Source: Solimicrobium silvestre
Lineage (GTDB): Bacteria > Pseudomonadota > Gammaproteobacteria > Burkholderiales > Burkholderiaceae_D
Length of the DNA: 64,000 nt
Reading direction: 5' to 3'
Assembly: GCF_002976435.1 (NCBI RefSeq)
Contig: NZ_PUGF01000023.1
Location: 1-64,000, forward strand
A program made the translations under genes and the position numbers. Of the stretch, positions 46,110-53,774 are shown piece by piece. Every line of letters starts with the position of its first letter. The stretch's first letter is position 1. A model generated the notes under the pieces. It did no database searches. It was not told the DNA's origin and saw only the letters and a list, made by a program, of their open reading frames with translations.

Positions 46110-46790
46110 TTACAACTCATCCGGCTCAGATGGCTTACTACTATAACCAGCGGTCCATGATGCAACAAAAGCCAACTCAACTTGCCCCTCGTAGACACCA
46201 TCGGCAAGCATATCCAAACCCTTATCATCACTACCCAATGTCAACTCCTTACCGGCAGAATCAGTCCCTTCCTCAATCCTGAAATCCACCATTACGTTAT
46301 TGGCTTCGTGATAACTTCCCTTAGGAGTTGTATTAGGGCCGGCCTTGCTTAAATTCATTGCCTGCATACCTGCTGCAGATGCAGTCATGTCAAAATCATT
46401 ACCTGCCAAAATAGAAACAGGCTTATCCGTCATTGCTAACCCGCCCAATGTGGCACCCAAACTTAATGTGCCCGTGCCAGCACCAGAAAGATGGGTTAAT
46501 TTCTTGCGCAACAGCTGCGAAGTAATGCTATAAGCAGTTGAATTTGGCTTACCAGCCGCTTGAATCGTCAAACTGCTAGAGGCATTAGAAAAACGCTTAT
46601 TTGTCACGTCCCACTTAAATTGCAATGCATCATTACTTGCAAATACATTCAGCTCTACATCTGATTTTTTAACCGCTTCAGCATTCCACTTCACACTGGT
46701 ATTTGCCGTCGTAACTTCACCAGAAGCCGAAGCAGAAAATGAAGCCGCAACAAGCACGCCCAATACCGATAATTTCACTAAATTTTTCAT
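46110..46790 (-). CDS. ecpA: major pilin, EcpA-like, copy 2
   Basis: This 226-aa secreted subunit has a signal peptide and the EcpA pattern: VKWNAEAVKKSDVELNVF near the mature start, SLTIQAAG, STAYSITSQLLRKKLTHL, and a C-terminal strand ending FVASW, the expected donor-strand/chaperone-binding end. It then carries an extra tail, TAGYSSKPSEPDEL, absent from copy 1. It is paralogous to the gene at 46854-47501 (for example DVELNVFASN and LQFKW are shared). The ATG at 46790 has GGTGGA upstream. One copy may be the shaft subunit and the other a minor subunit. Confidence 0.82.
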   Translation of the reverse strand: MKNLVKLSVLGVLVAASFSASASGEVTTANTSVKWNAEAVKKSDVELNVFASNDALQFKWDVTNKRFSNASSSLTIQAAGKPNSTAYSITSQLLRKKLTHLSGAGTGTLSLGATLGGLAMTDKPVSILAGNDFDMTASAAGMQAMNLSKAGPNTTPKGSYHEANNVMVDFRIEEGTDSAGKELTLGSDDKGLDMLADGVYEGQVELAFVASWTAGYSSKPSEPDEL

Positions 46791-46853
46791 TATTTCCACC
46801 ATTAATTAATAAAAACACTAACAACACACTTCACTTGAGCACCAGAACAGCAC

Positions 46854-47501
46854 TTAAGATTTTGTCCAAGAAGCGACAAAATTCATTTCAACAACACCTT
46901 CATACGTGCCGTCAGCAAGCTTATCCAGACCCGCTTCGGCACTACCTCGTGACAAGGGAGAATTTTTTGAATCGGTACCACTTAAAATATTAAAATCCAC
47001 CTTAACGCGCTCAGCTTCATGGTATGTCCCATTCGTCGCCGCATTTGGCCCCTCAAACTCCAGATTCATCCCATTCATGCCGCTTGCTGCCAGCGTTACG
47101 CCTTTAGTACGATCCCCTTCAAGAATGCTGACAGGAGCTACGTCCATAGCAATCCCACCGACAGCACTAGAAATGCTTACCGTACCGATTGCAGCACCGG
47201 ATACATGCGTGAGTTTGTTACGCGTAAGCTGGGAAGTTATCTGGTAGGAAGTCGTGCCTACCTTGCCCGCGGCTTGAACGGTTAGCGAACTGGAGGCAGT
47301 TGAAAACCGCTTATTTGTTGGATCCCACTTAAATTGCAAACTATCATTACTGGCAAATACATTTAATTCGACATCCGTCTTTTTAATTGCCTCAGCCTTC
47401 CAAGTAACGCTTGAACTGACTGTCGTTGTTGCAGCTAAAACAGGGAAGGCCACGCTCGCAAAAATAGAGACCAACATTGATTTATTTAACGCAGCATTCA
47501 T
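46854..47501 (-). CDS. ecpA: major pilin, EcpA-like, copy 1
   Basis: This 215-aa first gene of the pilus operon encodes a secreted subunit with signal peptide (MNAALNKSMLVSIFASVAFPVLAA) and the same blocks as copy 2 (VTWKAEAIKKTDVELNVF, TSYQITSQLTRNKLTHV, FVASWTKS at the end). It ends as E. coli EcpA does, with ATW/ASW. The ATG at 47501 is used to start the signal peptide; the ribosome-binding site is weak and the open frame continues 16 codons upstream. Confidence 0.82.
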   Translation of the reverse strand: MNAALNKSMLVSIFASVAFPVLAATTTVSSSVTWKAEAIKKTDVELNVFASNDSLQFKWDPTNKRFSTASSSLTVQAAGKVGTTSYQITSQLTRNKLTHVSGAAIGTVSISSAVGGIAMDVAPVSILEGDRTKGVTLAASGMNGMNLEFEGPNAATNGTYHEAERVKVDFNILSGTDSKNSPLSRGSAEAGLDKLADGTYEGVVEMNFVASWTKS

Positions 47502-47567
47502 AATTAAGCCATCAGCAGAAGAGGCCGAATTATGCGTGCAAGCGGCCAATCTGGGCAGTCAGACAAC

Positions 47568-47594
47568 TCCTACTTTAATGTAGGAATTTTCTTA
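47568..47594 (-). promoter_or_regulatory. possible BvgA-type heptad cluster before the pilin operon
   Basis: TCCTAC and GTAGGA form an inverted repeat (47568-47585), overlapping TAGGAAT (47581-47587) and TTTCTTA (47588-47594). The heptads resemble the (T/A)TTC(C/T)TA consensus that I know from Bordetella BvgA. Location upstream of the first pilin gene fits a regulator site; a simple hairpin is the alternative. Confidence 0.35.
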
Positions 47595-47726
47595 ATTTAG
47601 ATTTACGTGGAGCCATTTATGGAACAGCAGTAATTTAATCGGAGACTAGATCGATAAGAATTTATCAAGGTAAAAGTAGGGAAATTAGTTGGGAGTTACG
47701 CAAGTAGTCTATGGCTTTGACGTTTT

Positions 47727-47793
47727 GTAGGGGCATCCTTTGCGGGTGCTCTTGGATGATTAACGTGGGCACCCACAAGGGATGCCCCCCTAC
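47727..47793. repeat. GTAGGGGCATCC-type inverted repeat
   Basis: GTAGGGGCATCCTTTGCGGG and its imperfect inverse (GGATGCCCCCCTAC side) form arms of about 27 bp around a 12-15 bp loop. It resembles dispersed palindromic elements of the same wording found in many bacterial genomes. No transposase gene is adjacent. Confidence 0.6.
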
Positions 47794-47819
47794 GCAAACC
47801 TGGCCCAGTTGTGCACGCC

Positions 47820-48073
47820 CGGCTTGTTGAACTTATTAACTTCGAGGAAATACTTTGGCGTTAGGCAATACAGCCAGAGGCTTAGATAAATTGGCTAGAA
47901 AATTACAAGAGCAGTTCTTTTGTCGGCGCGCCAAAGAAGGCGAAGAACATTGATGGCGGCTTACAGCCAATGATGTGCGACATAGATAAACGGAAGCTCT
48001 GCAGAAGATTGTTGTGAGCAAACCTCTTTTAACACACCAGAGCATTCAACGTCATTTTCTAAGCATTAGCTTA
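47820..48073. other. gap between pilin operon and S53 peptidase
   Basis: On the plus strand, GAGGAAATACTTTGG begins a 32-codon frame ending at TGA near 47953 with a hydrophilic product (ALGNTARGLDKLARKLQEQF). This could be a remnant or chance. Nothing else is seen between 47502 and 48073 apart from the heptad cluster and the inverted repeat. Confidence 0.3.
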
Positions 48074-49624
48074 TCAATCTAAAGCGTGTAAAAGATTTTG
48101 TCCGTTAGGCGAGCCCCAGCCGGTACAGGCATCCCAGCCAACACCGGCTTGATAAGCTCCGTTATTTCCTTGAGTAATATCATTTGTCACTTTTTTGTTT
48201 TGCAATGCTCCATATAAGAGCGGGTTTAAAAAGCCGACAGGATGTCCTAATTGTTGGTTGATCAGCGCAATTAACCCAGCCCATAATGGCGCGACTGCGC
48301 TGGTGCCTCCGATTACCATATCCTCACCATCGACGCGCACTGCATAACCCGTATTGGGATCTGCGTCGGCTGCAACATCCGGCACACCACGTCCTTGTTG
48401 AGTAAAGTCGAGTGATGTTTGGTAAGCAGGAATCGGGAAAAAACTGCTGTGCCCTCCTCCCGTTGCGCTGTTGACTCCATCATTCCAGACCGTTTCAGTC
48501 GCGCTCCCTGCTGCATTGATGACCAGAGATGTGCCGCCACATGCTAAAGCGTGCGGTGCTGAAGCGGGGAAATCAACGTTTTGCGTTCCATCGGTCTGGC
48601 CGTCGGTTGAGCCGTTATCACCGGCCGCGACGCAAATTGTCACTCCCATAGCGGCAGCATCGATAAAAGCGGATTCGAAAGCGGTCATAGCCTGGTGGGT
48701 CCATGCCACTTCTGCGCTCCCCCAGCTAATTGAAATGACCGATGGTTTGTTCACTGCATCATGAATCGCTGTTGTGACGGCGTCGAGAAAGCCGCGATCC
48801 GTATTCGGCGCAAAATAGACAGCAATCGTAGCACCAGGCGCAATCGCACCAGCGACTTCAATATCCAGCATGACCTCGCCATCAGCACCCGCGGGTGTGC
48901 TCGGCTGGTCAGTGGCACTGTCCACAGGAACTATAATCACGTTCGGCGCAGTAATTCCCAAACCTGAAAAATAGGCGTTGATATCCGCCGGGCGAGTGCC
49001 GCCACCAAGTTCAATGATCCCTATACATTGGCCGGTAGCGTCTGCTGGTGGAAAGTTATAAATTTTCGCTAACTGAGGTGGGGTAAATGTTGTACTGGGT
49101 TTTATTGTATCGGTTGATGTTCGTACTTGAAAATGCTTAGATGCCTGCGGTCTGTTATCCAGTCCAAAAACGCCTTCTATCATCTCAATGACATCGTTGG
49201 GTGCACTCAATTCGCCGATTCGTCCGAAATACACGCCATTGGGATGTTGATATTGTTCTAGCGTAGTACCAAACGCCTTGTTTAATGCGCCTACAGTGCC
49301 CGATAAGATGATGCTACGGTGAGCTTGATTAACTTTGCACACGGCGAGATTGTACTGTTGTGCAAACGCTTCTACCTTGGCGATATCCGCGCTGCTTGCG
49401 CCGAATTTTTTGGCAAATTCTTCTCTGCTTAAAATTTTACGCTTGGAAAGCGACTGATTTCCAGACATAAACTGTGTATTGAGATCTTTGCACTCATGCT
49501 CTGACCGTAACATGATTGTAATTTCAATTATTTGATTTTCTGGAATCGGGCCAACGACTTGCGCATTTCTCATTGGAATTCGATTGGTGCCGGGAATAAC
49601 TGAACGTACTGAATTAATAGTCAT
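48074..49624 (-). CDS. S53 family serine-carboxyl peptidase (kumamolisin-like)
   Basis: This 516-aa enzyme has an N-terminal pro-kumamolisin domain (about 20-165: FAKKFGASSADIAKVEAFAQQ) and a sedolisin catalytic domain. Active-site elements are visible: Glu and Asp in GEVMLDIEV (about residue 250), the oxyanion Asp in AAGDNGSTDG (about 328) and Ser in GGTSAVAPLW (about 441); a calcium site is likely at VTNDITQGNNG. The ATG at 49624 has AAGG upstream. From this start no signal peptide is seen, although the open frame extends upstream through hydrophobic residues. Confidence 0.88.
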   Translation of the reverse strand: MTINSVRSVIPGTNRIPMRNAQVVGPIPENQIIEITIMLRSEHECKDLNTQFMSGNQSLSKRKILSREEFAKKFGASSADIAKVEAFAQQYNLAVCKVNQAHRSIILSGTVGALNKAFGTTLEQYQHPNGVYFGRIGELSAPNDVIEMIEGVFGLDNRPQASKHFQVRTSTDTIKPSTTFTPPQLAKIYNFPPADATGQCIGIIELGGGTRPADINAYFSGLGITAPNVIIVPVDSATDQPSTPAGADGEVMLDIEVAGAIAPGATIAVYFAPNTDRGFLDAVTTAIHDAVNKPSVISISWGSAEVAWTHQAMTAFESAFIDAAAMGVTICVAAGDNGSTDGQTDGTQNVDFPASAPHALACGGTSLVINAAGSATETVWNDGVNSATGGGHSSFFPIPAYQTSLDFTQQGRGVPDVAADADPNTGYAVRVDGEDMVIGGTSAVAPLWAGLIALINQQLGHPVGFLNPLLYGALQNKKVTNDITQGNNGAYQAGVGWDACTGWGSPNGQNLLHALD

Positions 49625-49775
49625 GATTACCTTTTTCATCAAAAAAATAAATTTGAAATTCGTTTGAAATTCCATCGAACCGTAATTTAACTTCGTTAAA
49701 ATACCACAAATAAACAGCGCGAAAATGATGGGAAATTTAATCATGAAAATAATTACATTAAACATATAAACAAAC

Positions 49776-50330
49776 TTAATCAACACTATCCGGCTTCACA
49801 TGCTTTCCTCCTTTTTCTTTTCGCCCATCTAAGGCAGCAAGTACCGAATTTGGATTAGTAGGAACTTGAAGTGCGATCGATTCGGCGTCATAGCGATCTT
49901 TAATCATCGGTAAATCTCGTCGCAATTCTTCCATTAGGGAAATCAATTTAGTGGCTTTCTGTTCAGTTAACAGATTCACCTGTAACTCCAGATGAGCCCG
50001 CCGATCCTCCATTTTGCTAAGTCGATTTTGTTTAATCAGCACAATTATCGTCGTTAGTAACGCACCCACCCCGACCAAACCTTGTAACAGAGGAAATGGT
50101 GGTGGATCAAAAACGTTAAATCCCATGCGATGTGCTAACAGGTTGGCAGCGATCCAGAACGAAACAAAAAGCAATGTAAGGCCAAGAAAAAAAGGGCGGC
50201 CTATTACGCCACTGACATATTCCAAAATACGTTGGTGGCGGGTAATTGATTTTTCTTCAAATTGGCTCAACTCTAAAATGGTTTTAGTATTTTGAGTTAT
50301 TGGATCTAAGCTAGACTCAGGCTCATTCAT
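49776..50330 (-). CDS. DUF1003 membrane protein
   Basis: This 184-aa protein has two membrane helices (about residues 47-70 and 83-102) in the DUF1003 pattern (FLGLTLLFVSFWIAANLL, DPPPFPLLQGLVGVGALLTTIIVLIKQNRLSKMEDRRAHLELQVNL), followed by a helical cytoplasmic tail. Function is not established in the family. The ATG at 50330 starts the conserved region; the frame extends 23 codons further up without similarity. It precedes the S53 gene in the same direction, 151 bp apart. Confidence 0.8.
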   Translation of the reverse strand: MNEPESSLDPITQNTKTILELSQFEEKSITRHQRILEYVSGVIGRPFFLGLTLLFVSFWIAANLLAHRMGFNVFDPPPFPLLQGLVGVGALLTTIIVLIKQNRLSKMEDRRAHLELQVNLLTEQKATKLISLMEELRRDLPMIKDRYDAESIALQVPTNPNSVLAALDGRKEKGGKHVKPDSVD

Positions 50331-50456
50331 GATTAACGGAACACACTTTAAATTAAATAGCACTCTTTTTAAACGGCTAGTTTTAGTGACTATCAGCACA
50401 AACTTTCAATAAACATCTGATACGCCCCCAAAACCAACCGCCATCTTCACTTAAAA

Positions 50457-50660
50457 TTACTTAGTTGAAGACGCGCAAGCCGTATCAGAACTTTTCTTTG
50501 CCGTATTGCAGCTTGCCATGGCGCTCTTTGCGCTGTCCATTGCATCGCTCGGCTTGTTCTGATCATGGCATTCGGATGCTTTTTGATGGTGCTTGGCTGC
50601 TGTTTCATGATCGAGTGCTGCTTGCTTGTGAAGACTACTAGCATTGTTGGTATTTGACAT
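50457..50660 (-). CDS. small hydrophilic stress-associated protein (67 aa), copy 2
   Basis: Paralogue of the 67-aa protein at 527-730: same length, MSNTNN start, AAKHHQKASE core and CASS tail, differing at about one third of positions. There is no signal peptide. The duplicated unit includes the ribosome-binding region (TTAAGGATTAAACATC), 5' stem-loop and operator promoter. No function is known to me. Confidence 0.75.
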   Translation of the reverse strand: MSNTNNASSLHKQAALDHETAAKHHQKASECHDQNKPSDAMDSAKSAMASCNTAKKSSDTACASSTK

Positions 50661-50708
50661 GATGTTTAATCCTTAACAATAAATATTACTAATTTAAGAT
50701 CGAAAGTG

Positions 50709-50737
50709 CATGCCGCAAAATCAATGAGCACGGCATG
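50709..50737 (-). promoter_or_regulatory. 5'-terminal stem-loop leader, copy 3
   Basis: CATGCCG and CGGCATG are perfect arms, extended to 8 bp by an outer G-C pair; the loop is 15 nt. The hairpin starts at the transcript start predicted from the -10 at 50745-50750. It is the most stable of the three leaders. Confidence 0.6.
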
Positions 50738-50744
50738 CCAATGC

Positions 50745-50786
50745 AGAATAAGTCAGCCAATTAGATTAAACAGTTCGATAACGCAC
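50745..50786 (-). promoter_or_regulatory. palindromic operator plus -10, promoter of the 67-aa gene copy 2
   Basis: Operator at 50773-50786 (GTGCGTTATCGAAC on the minus strand) with TATTCT after 22 bp (50745-50750). A second operator, facing the other way, lies 45 bp away. Confidence 0.65.
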
Positions 50787-50830
50787 ATACTACAAAACAA
50801 CTACATCTATGGTGTGTCTCACCTTGAATG

Positions 50831-50877
50831 TATGTGCGGCATCGCACATACAACCCGCATTAATCGTGTTCGAATAT
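50831..50877 (+). promoter_or_regulatory. palindromic operator upstream of the Spy/CpxP-like gene
   Basis: TATGTGCGGCATCGCACATA (50831-50850) has perfect 8-bp arms. TCGAAT lies at the standard spacing, or GAATAT two bases later as -10. It makes a divergent pair with the operator at 50773-50786. Confidence 0.5.
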
Positions 50878-50989
50878 CTCCTGAGCATATGTCATTTATT
50901 TTCAATATTTGGAAAAGCTCACAAGCACTTACATTGAAGTCGAATTTATTGAACTAACCCAATCGATTTATTATTACCAGGAGCACTTA

Positions 50990-51490
50990 ATGAAAAAGTA
51001 TATTACAGCCCTCGTATCTACATTACTCATCAGCGGCGCATATGCACAAACCCCAGCAGTTACGGCAGGAGCCGCTGCTAGCGTGCCCGTCAGCGCATCT
51101 GCCCCTGCTTCACCCGCTTCAATGGCGAAATCGGATGCTAAACGGGATCAGGCTAACGAGAAGCACATCAAAGAGTTACATACGAAGCTAAAAATTACTA
51201 AGGAACAAGAAACACTCTGGGACACCGTAGCCAAAACAATGCGCGACAGTGCAAATGAAATTGATAAAGTGATCGACAAACGTGAGTCACTCATCCCCAG
51301 CGCGACAGCAATTGATGATTTAAATGCTTATGCCGATATTGCTCAGGCGCATGCAGATTCAGTCAAAAAACTTTCTATGGTCTTTGGCCCGTTGTATGCA
51401 GCAATGTCAGATACCCAGAAAAAGGAAGCTGATGAAATCTTTACTCAACGTGGCCATGCAGGCAAGGATCAACGCATATCAGCAAAATAA
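50990..51490 (+). CDS. periplasmic Spy/CpxP-like LTxxQ protein
   Basis: This 166-aa protein has a signal peptide (MKKYITALVSTLLISGAYA), an Ala/Ser/Pro linker, and a helical domain with an LTxxQ-like motif (LKITKEQETLWDTVAKTMRD and MSDTQKKEADEIF). Spy and CpxP are periplasmic chaperones or sensor inhibitors of envelope stress. CAGGAG precedes the ATG at 50990; the upstream frame is not used. It is expected to respond through the operator at 50831-50850. Confidence 0.8.
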   Translation: MKKYITALVSTLLISGAYAQTPAVTAGAAASVPVSASAPASPASMAKSDAKRDQANEKHIKELHTKLKITKEQETLWDTVAKTMRDSANEIDKVIDKRESLIPSATAIDDLNAYADIAQAHADSVKKLSMVFGPLYAAMSDTQKKEADEIFTQRGHAGKDQRISAK

Positions 51491-51548
51491 TATTTTTCCA
51501 AGTTCAGTGCAGTGAGATTCACCGCACTCTTTTACCAAAGGATTTATC

Positions 51549-51800
51549 ATGAAATTAAAATTTATATCCCTGCTCTTTGCTGTTCTCGCGTTGATGATTA
51601 CACCAGTTACAAACGCTCAAGTAAGAATCGGCGTTGGCATCGGCGTTAACACTTGTGGCTACCCAGCTTTATATCAAGCGTGCCCCTACTACGCACCTCC
51701 GGTCGGAGTGTATGTAGGTGGCGGGTATTGGGGTGTGCATCGAGGCAATGGTCCACGTGGACACGATAGAGGGCATTCTGATGGCAGAGGACGTCGTTAA
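51549..51800 (+). CDS. small secreted Gly/Tyr/His/Arg-rich protein (83 aa)
   Basis: The protein has a signal peptide ending TNAQ and a mature part rich in Gly, Tyr, Pro, His and Arg with two Cys (NTCGYPALYQACPYYAPP). I do not recognise a family; the tail is basic and low-complexity (HDRGHSDGRGRR). It follows the Spy-like gene by 58 bp and is probably cotranscribed. A 9-bp stem-loop (51812-51845) follows the stop but has no T-run. Confidence 0.65.
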   Translation: MKLKFISLLFAVLALMITPVTNAQVRIGVGIGVNTCGYPALYQACPYYAPPVGVYVGGGYWGVHRGNGPRGHDRGHSDGRGRR

Positions 51801-51917
51801 AATTTGTTCTGCTACCTCGATAAGAAATTCATCTTTTCGAGGTAGTAAAAAAATCAAATTCACGATCTATTTACATAGTACGTTTGGGATTAAGCCAAGT
51901 ACAACAGGATTAAGCTT

Positions 51918-53774
51918 CTAATTGCCAAAGGTATTATCCGTCGCCTTATTCAGTGTCTTCATGAGTTCGTCGATTTTAATAGGCTTTGTCATATATTGAA
52001 AAAAACCGGCCTTCAATCCTTGCTCAATATTGTGTGGCATAGCGTTAGCACTGAGGGCAATGACAGGAATGTGCGCTGTTGTCGCGTCTTCTGCCAACAT
52101 TTTTAATACGGTAAATCCACTGATATCGGGTAAATCAATATCCATCAGGATGATATCCGGCAAAAAATCACGTGCCATGACAATACCGCTATTTCCATTC
52201 GGGGCACTCAGCAAACGAATATGCGGTTGGCGTGCAATAATTGCCTCGACCAACTTCAAGTTCGCTAAATTATCTTCAACATACAATAAAGTATGTGATT
52301 TCGTCACTAATTGCGCTATATTTTCCGTATTGATTTGCAACGGTTTAATGTTATCTGGCGAATCGACCAGCGCCAACTCTATCCAAAATACAGAACCTTT
52401 TCCTACGATACTTTCTACGCCTATCGTACCGCTCATCAATTCAATAAGACGCTTGCATACAACCAAGCCGATGCCTGTTCCCTCCTCCGCGTTCATATCT
52501 TGTCCGAGTCGATTAAATGGCTGAAAAAGCTGCAACAGTTCATCTTGGCGGAGCCCTGCGCCGGTATCGGCAACACAAATTCGAATGCTTCTTTCCGAAT
52601 TGACGCCGCTCTTTACCGTAAGCGTTACCGTTCCATTCGGGCGATTGTATTTAATTGCATTGGACAGCAAATTAATAAGCACTTGCTTAATTCGAATTCG
52701 ATCTACTTGAGCAAAACAGCAAATTTCTTCCGATGGGAAAATAATTTCAATACCACGCCGTTGTGCCAGTGGTGCTGCCATCGCTTTGCATTCGCGAATA
52801 ATTTCCGTCAGCGAAACTGCTTCTATAGACAAGCCGATTTTGCCAGCCTCAATTACGGCCAGATCGAGTATGTCGTTAACTAATTCAAGAAGATGCCAAC
52901 CGGCTTTAAGAATTTGATCAACGCTTTGCTGTTGATCAAGTGTTAGCGGTGTTGAATTGACCGGTGCTCCAGTTCCCAAAAGTTGAGCGAAACCGAGAAT
53001 AGCGTGAAGCGGCGTGCGCAACTCGTGACTCATATTGGATAAAAAGTCCGATTTTGCCTGATTGGCTTTTTCCGCAACGACTCTGGCACGCTCAAGTTCA
53101 GCGTTTTTGTCTTGTAAGTCTTGCTGGAGTAACGCACGTTCATCTTCGGCATGCTTGCGTTCGGTTACATCGTTCAGTACAACACGTAATTCAGCCGCCC
53201 CGTCCGCATCCTGAGCTATCGTCATCGTCAGATGCGCCCAAAATGGCGTGGCATCCTCTTTTACCATTTGCATTTCAAAGGATTGAGGCTCGCCAGTCTC
53301 AACCAATTTTTTACGATGCAAGTAATAGGTATCTTGGTTTTCCCTGCTGATGAATCGCGATAGTGGTTGTTTTAGTAAAGTGCCACGCATGACACCAAAC
53401 AGACTGGCCGCAGCCAGGTTAGCTTGCCGGATTAACCCTTTTTCACTGATGGTGCAATAACCTACCGGGGCCAGATCATAGAGATCAAAATAGCGGTCGC
53501 GCGCAGCATCCAGTGCCACTTGCGACTCCCGCAATTCTTCGTTCTGCATTTCCAATTCAATCTGATGAACACGTAATTCATGCAGCAGATGCCGGGATAC
53601 TTCCGGCGATAAAATAGTCACTTCCTCTTGCGACAGTGCCGCATGTTGTTGCAGGCGAGCTTCGGCATGTTGACGTTGCAATAAATATGCAGCGGCAGCA
53701 TTACTCCCTTCAGGGAATAATTCAAGATTTTTTACTTTTTCATCCGGATTAGGAATGCCGTTCTCTAGATTCAT
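51918..53774 (-). CDS. PAS-containing hybrid histidine kinase
   Basis: This 618-aa soluble kinase has an N-terminal helical region, PAS (about 85-205), HisKA with acceptor His in MSHELRTPLHAILGFA (about 245), HATPase (NAIKYNRPNGTV, GTGIGLVVCKRLIE) and a C-terminal receiver (IILMDIDLPDISGFTVL, acceptor Asp). There is no membrane segment. Its ATG overlaps the stop of the CheB-CheR-PAS gene by 4 bp, so it is probably the kinase that works with that protein. The receiver is the closest match to the fragment at 128-355. Confidence 0.92.
   Translation of the reverse strand: MNLENGIPNPDEKVKNLELFPEGSNAAAAYLLQRQHAEARLQQHAALSQEEVTILSPEVSRHLLHELRVHQIELEMQNEELRESQVALDAARDRYFDLYDLAPVGYCTISEKGLIRQANLAAASLFGVMRGTLLKQPLSRFISRENQDTYYLHRKKLVETGEPQSFEMQMVKEDATPFWAHLTMTIAQDADGAAELRVVLNDVTERKHAEDERALLQQDLQDKNAELERARVVAEKANQAKSDFLSNMSHELRTPLHAILGFAQLLGTGAPVNSTPLTLDQQQSVDQILKAGWHLLELVNDILDLAVIEAGKIGLSIEAVSLTEIIRECKAMAAPLAQRRGIEIIFPSEEICCFAQVDRIRIKQVLINLLSNAIKYNRPNGTVTLTVKSGVNSERSIRICVADTGAGLRQDELLQLFQPFNRLGQDMNAEEGTGIGLVVCKRLIELMSGTIGVESIVGKGSVFWIELALVDSPDNIKPLQINTENIAQLVTKSHTLLYVEDNLANLKLVEAIIARQPHIRLLSAPNGNSGIVMARDFLPDIILMDIDLPDISGFTVLKMLAEDATTAHIPVIALSANAMPHNIEQGLKAGFFQYMTKPIKIDELMKTLNKATDNTFGN

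Noticed and set aside
51812-51845. 9-bp stem-loop after the 83-aa gene as a terminator
   Set aside because: It is followed by A residues, not T residues, in the direction of transcription, so intrinsic termination is not supported.
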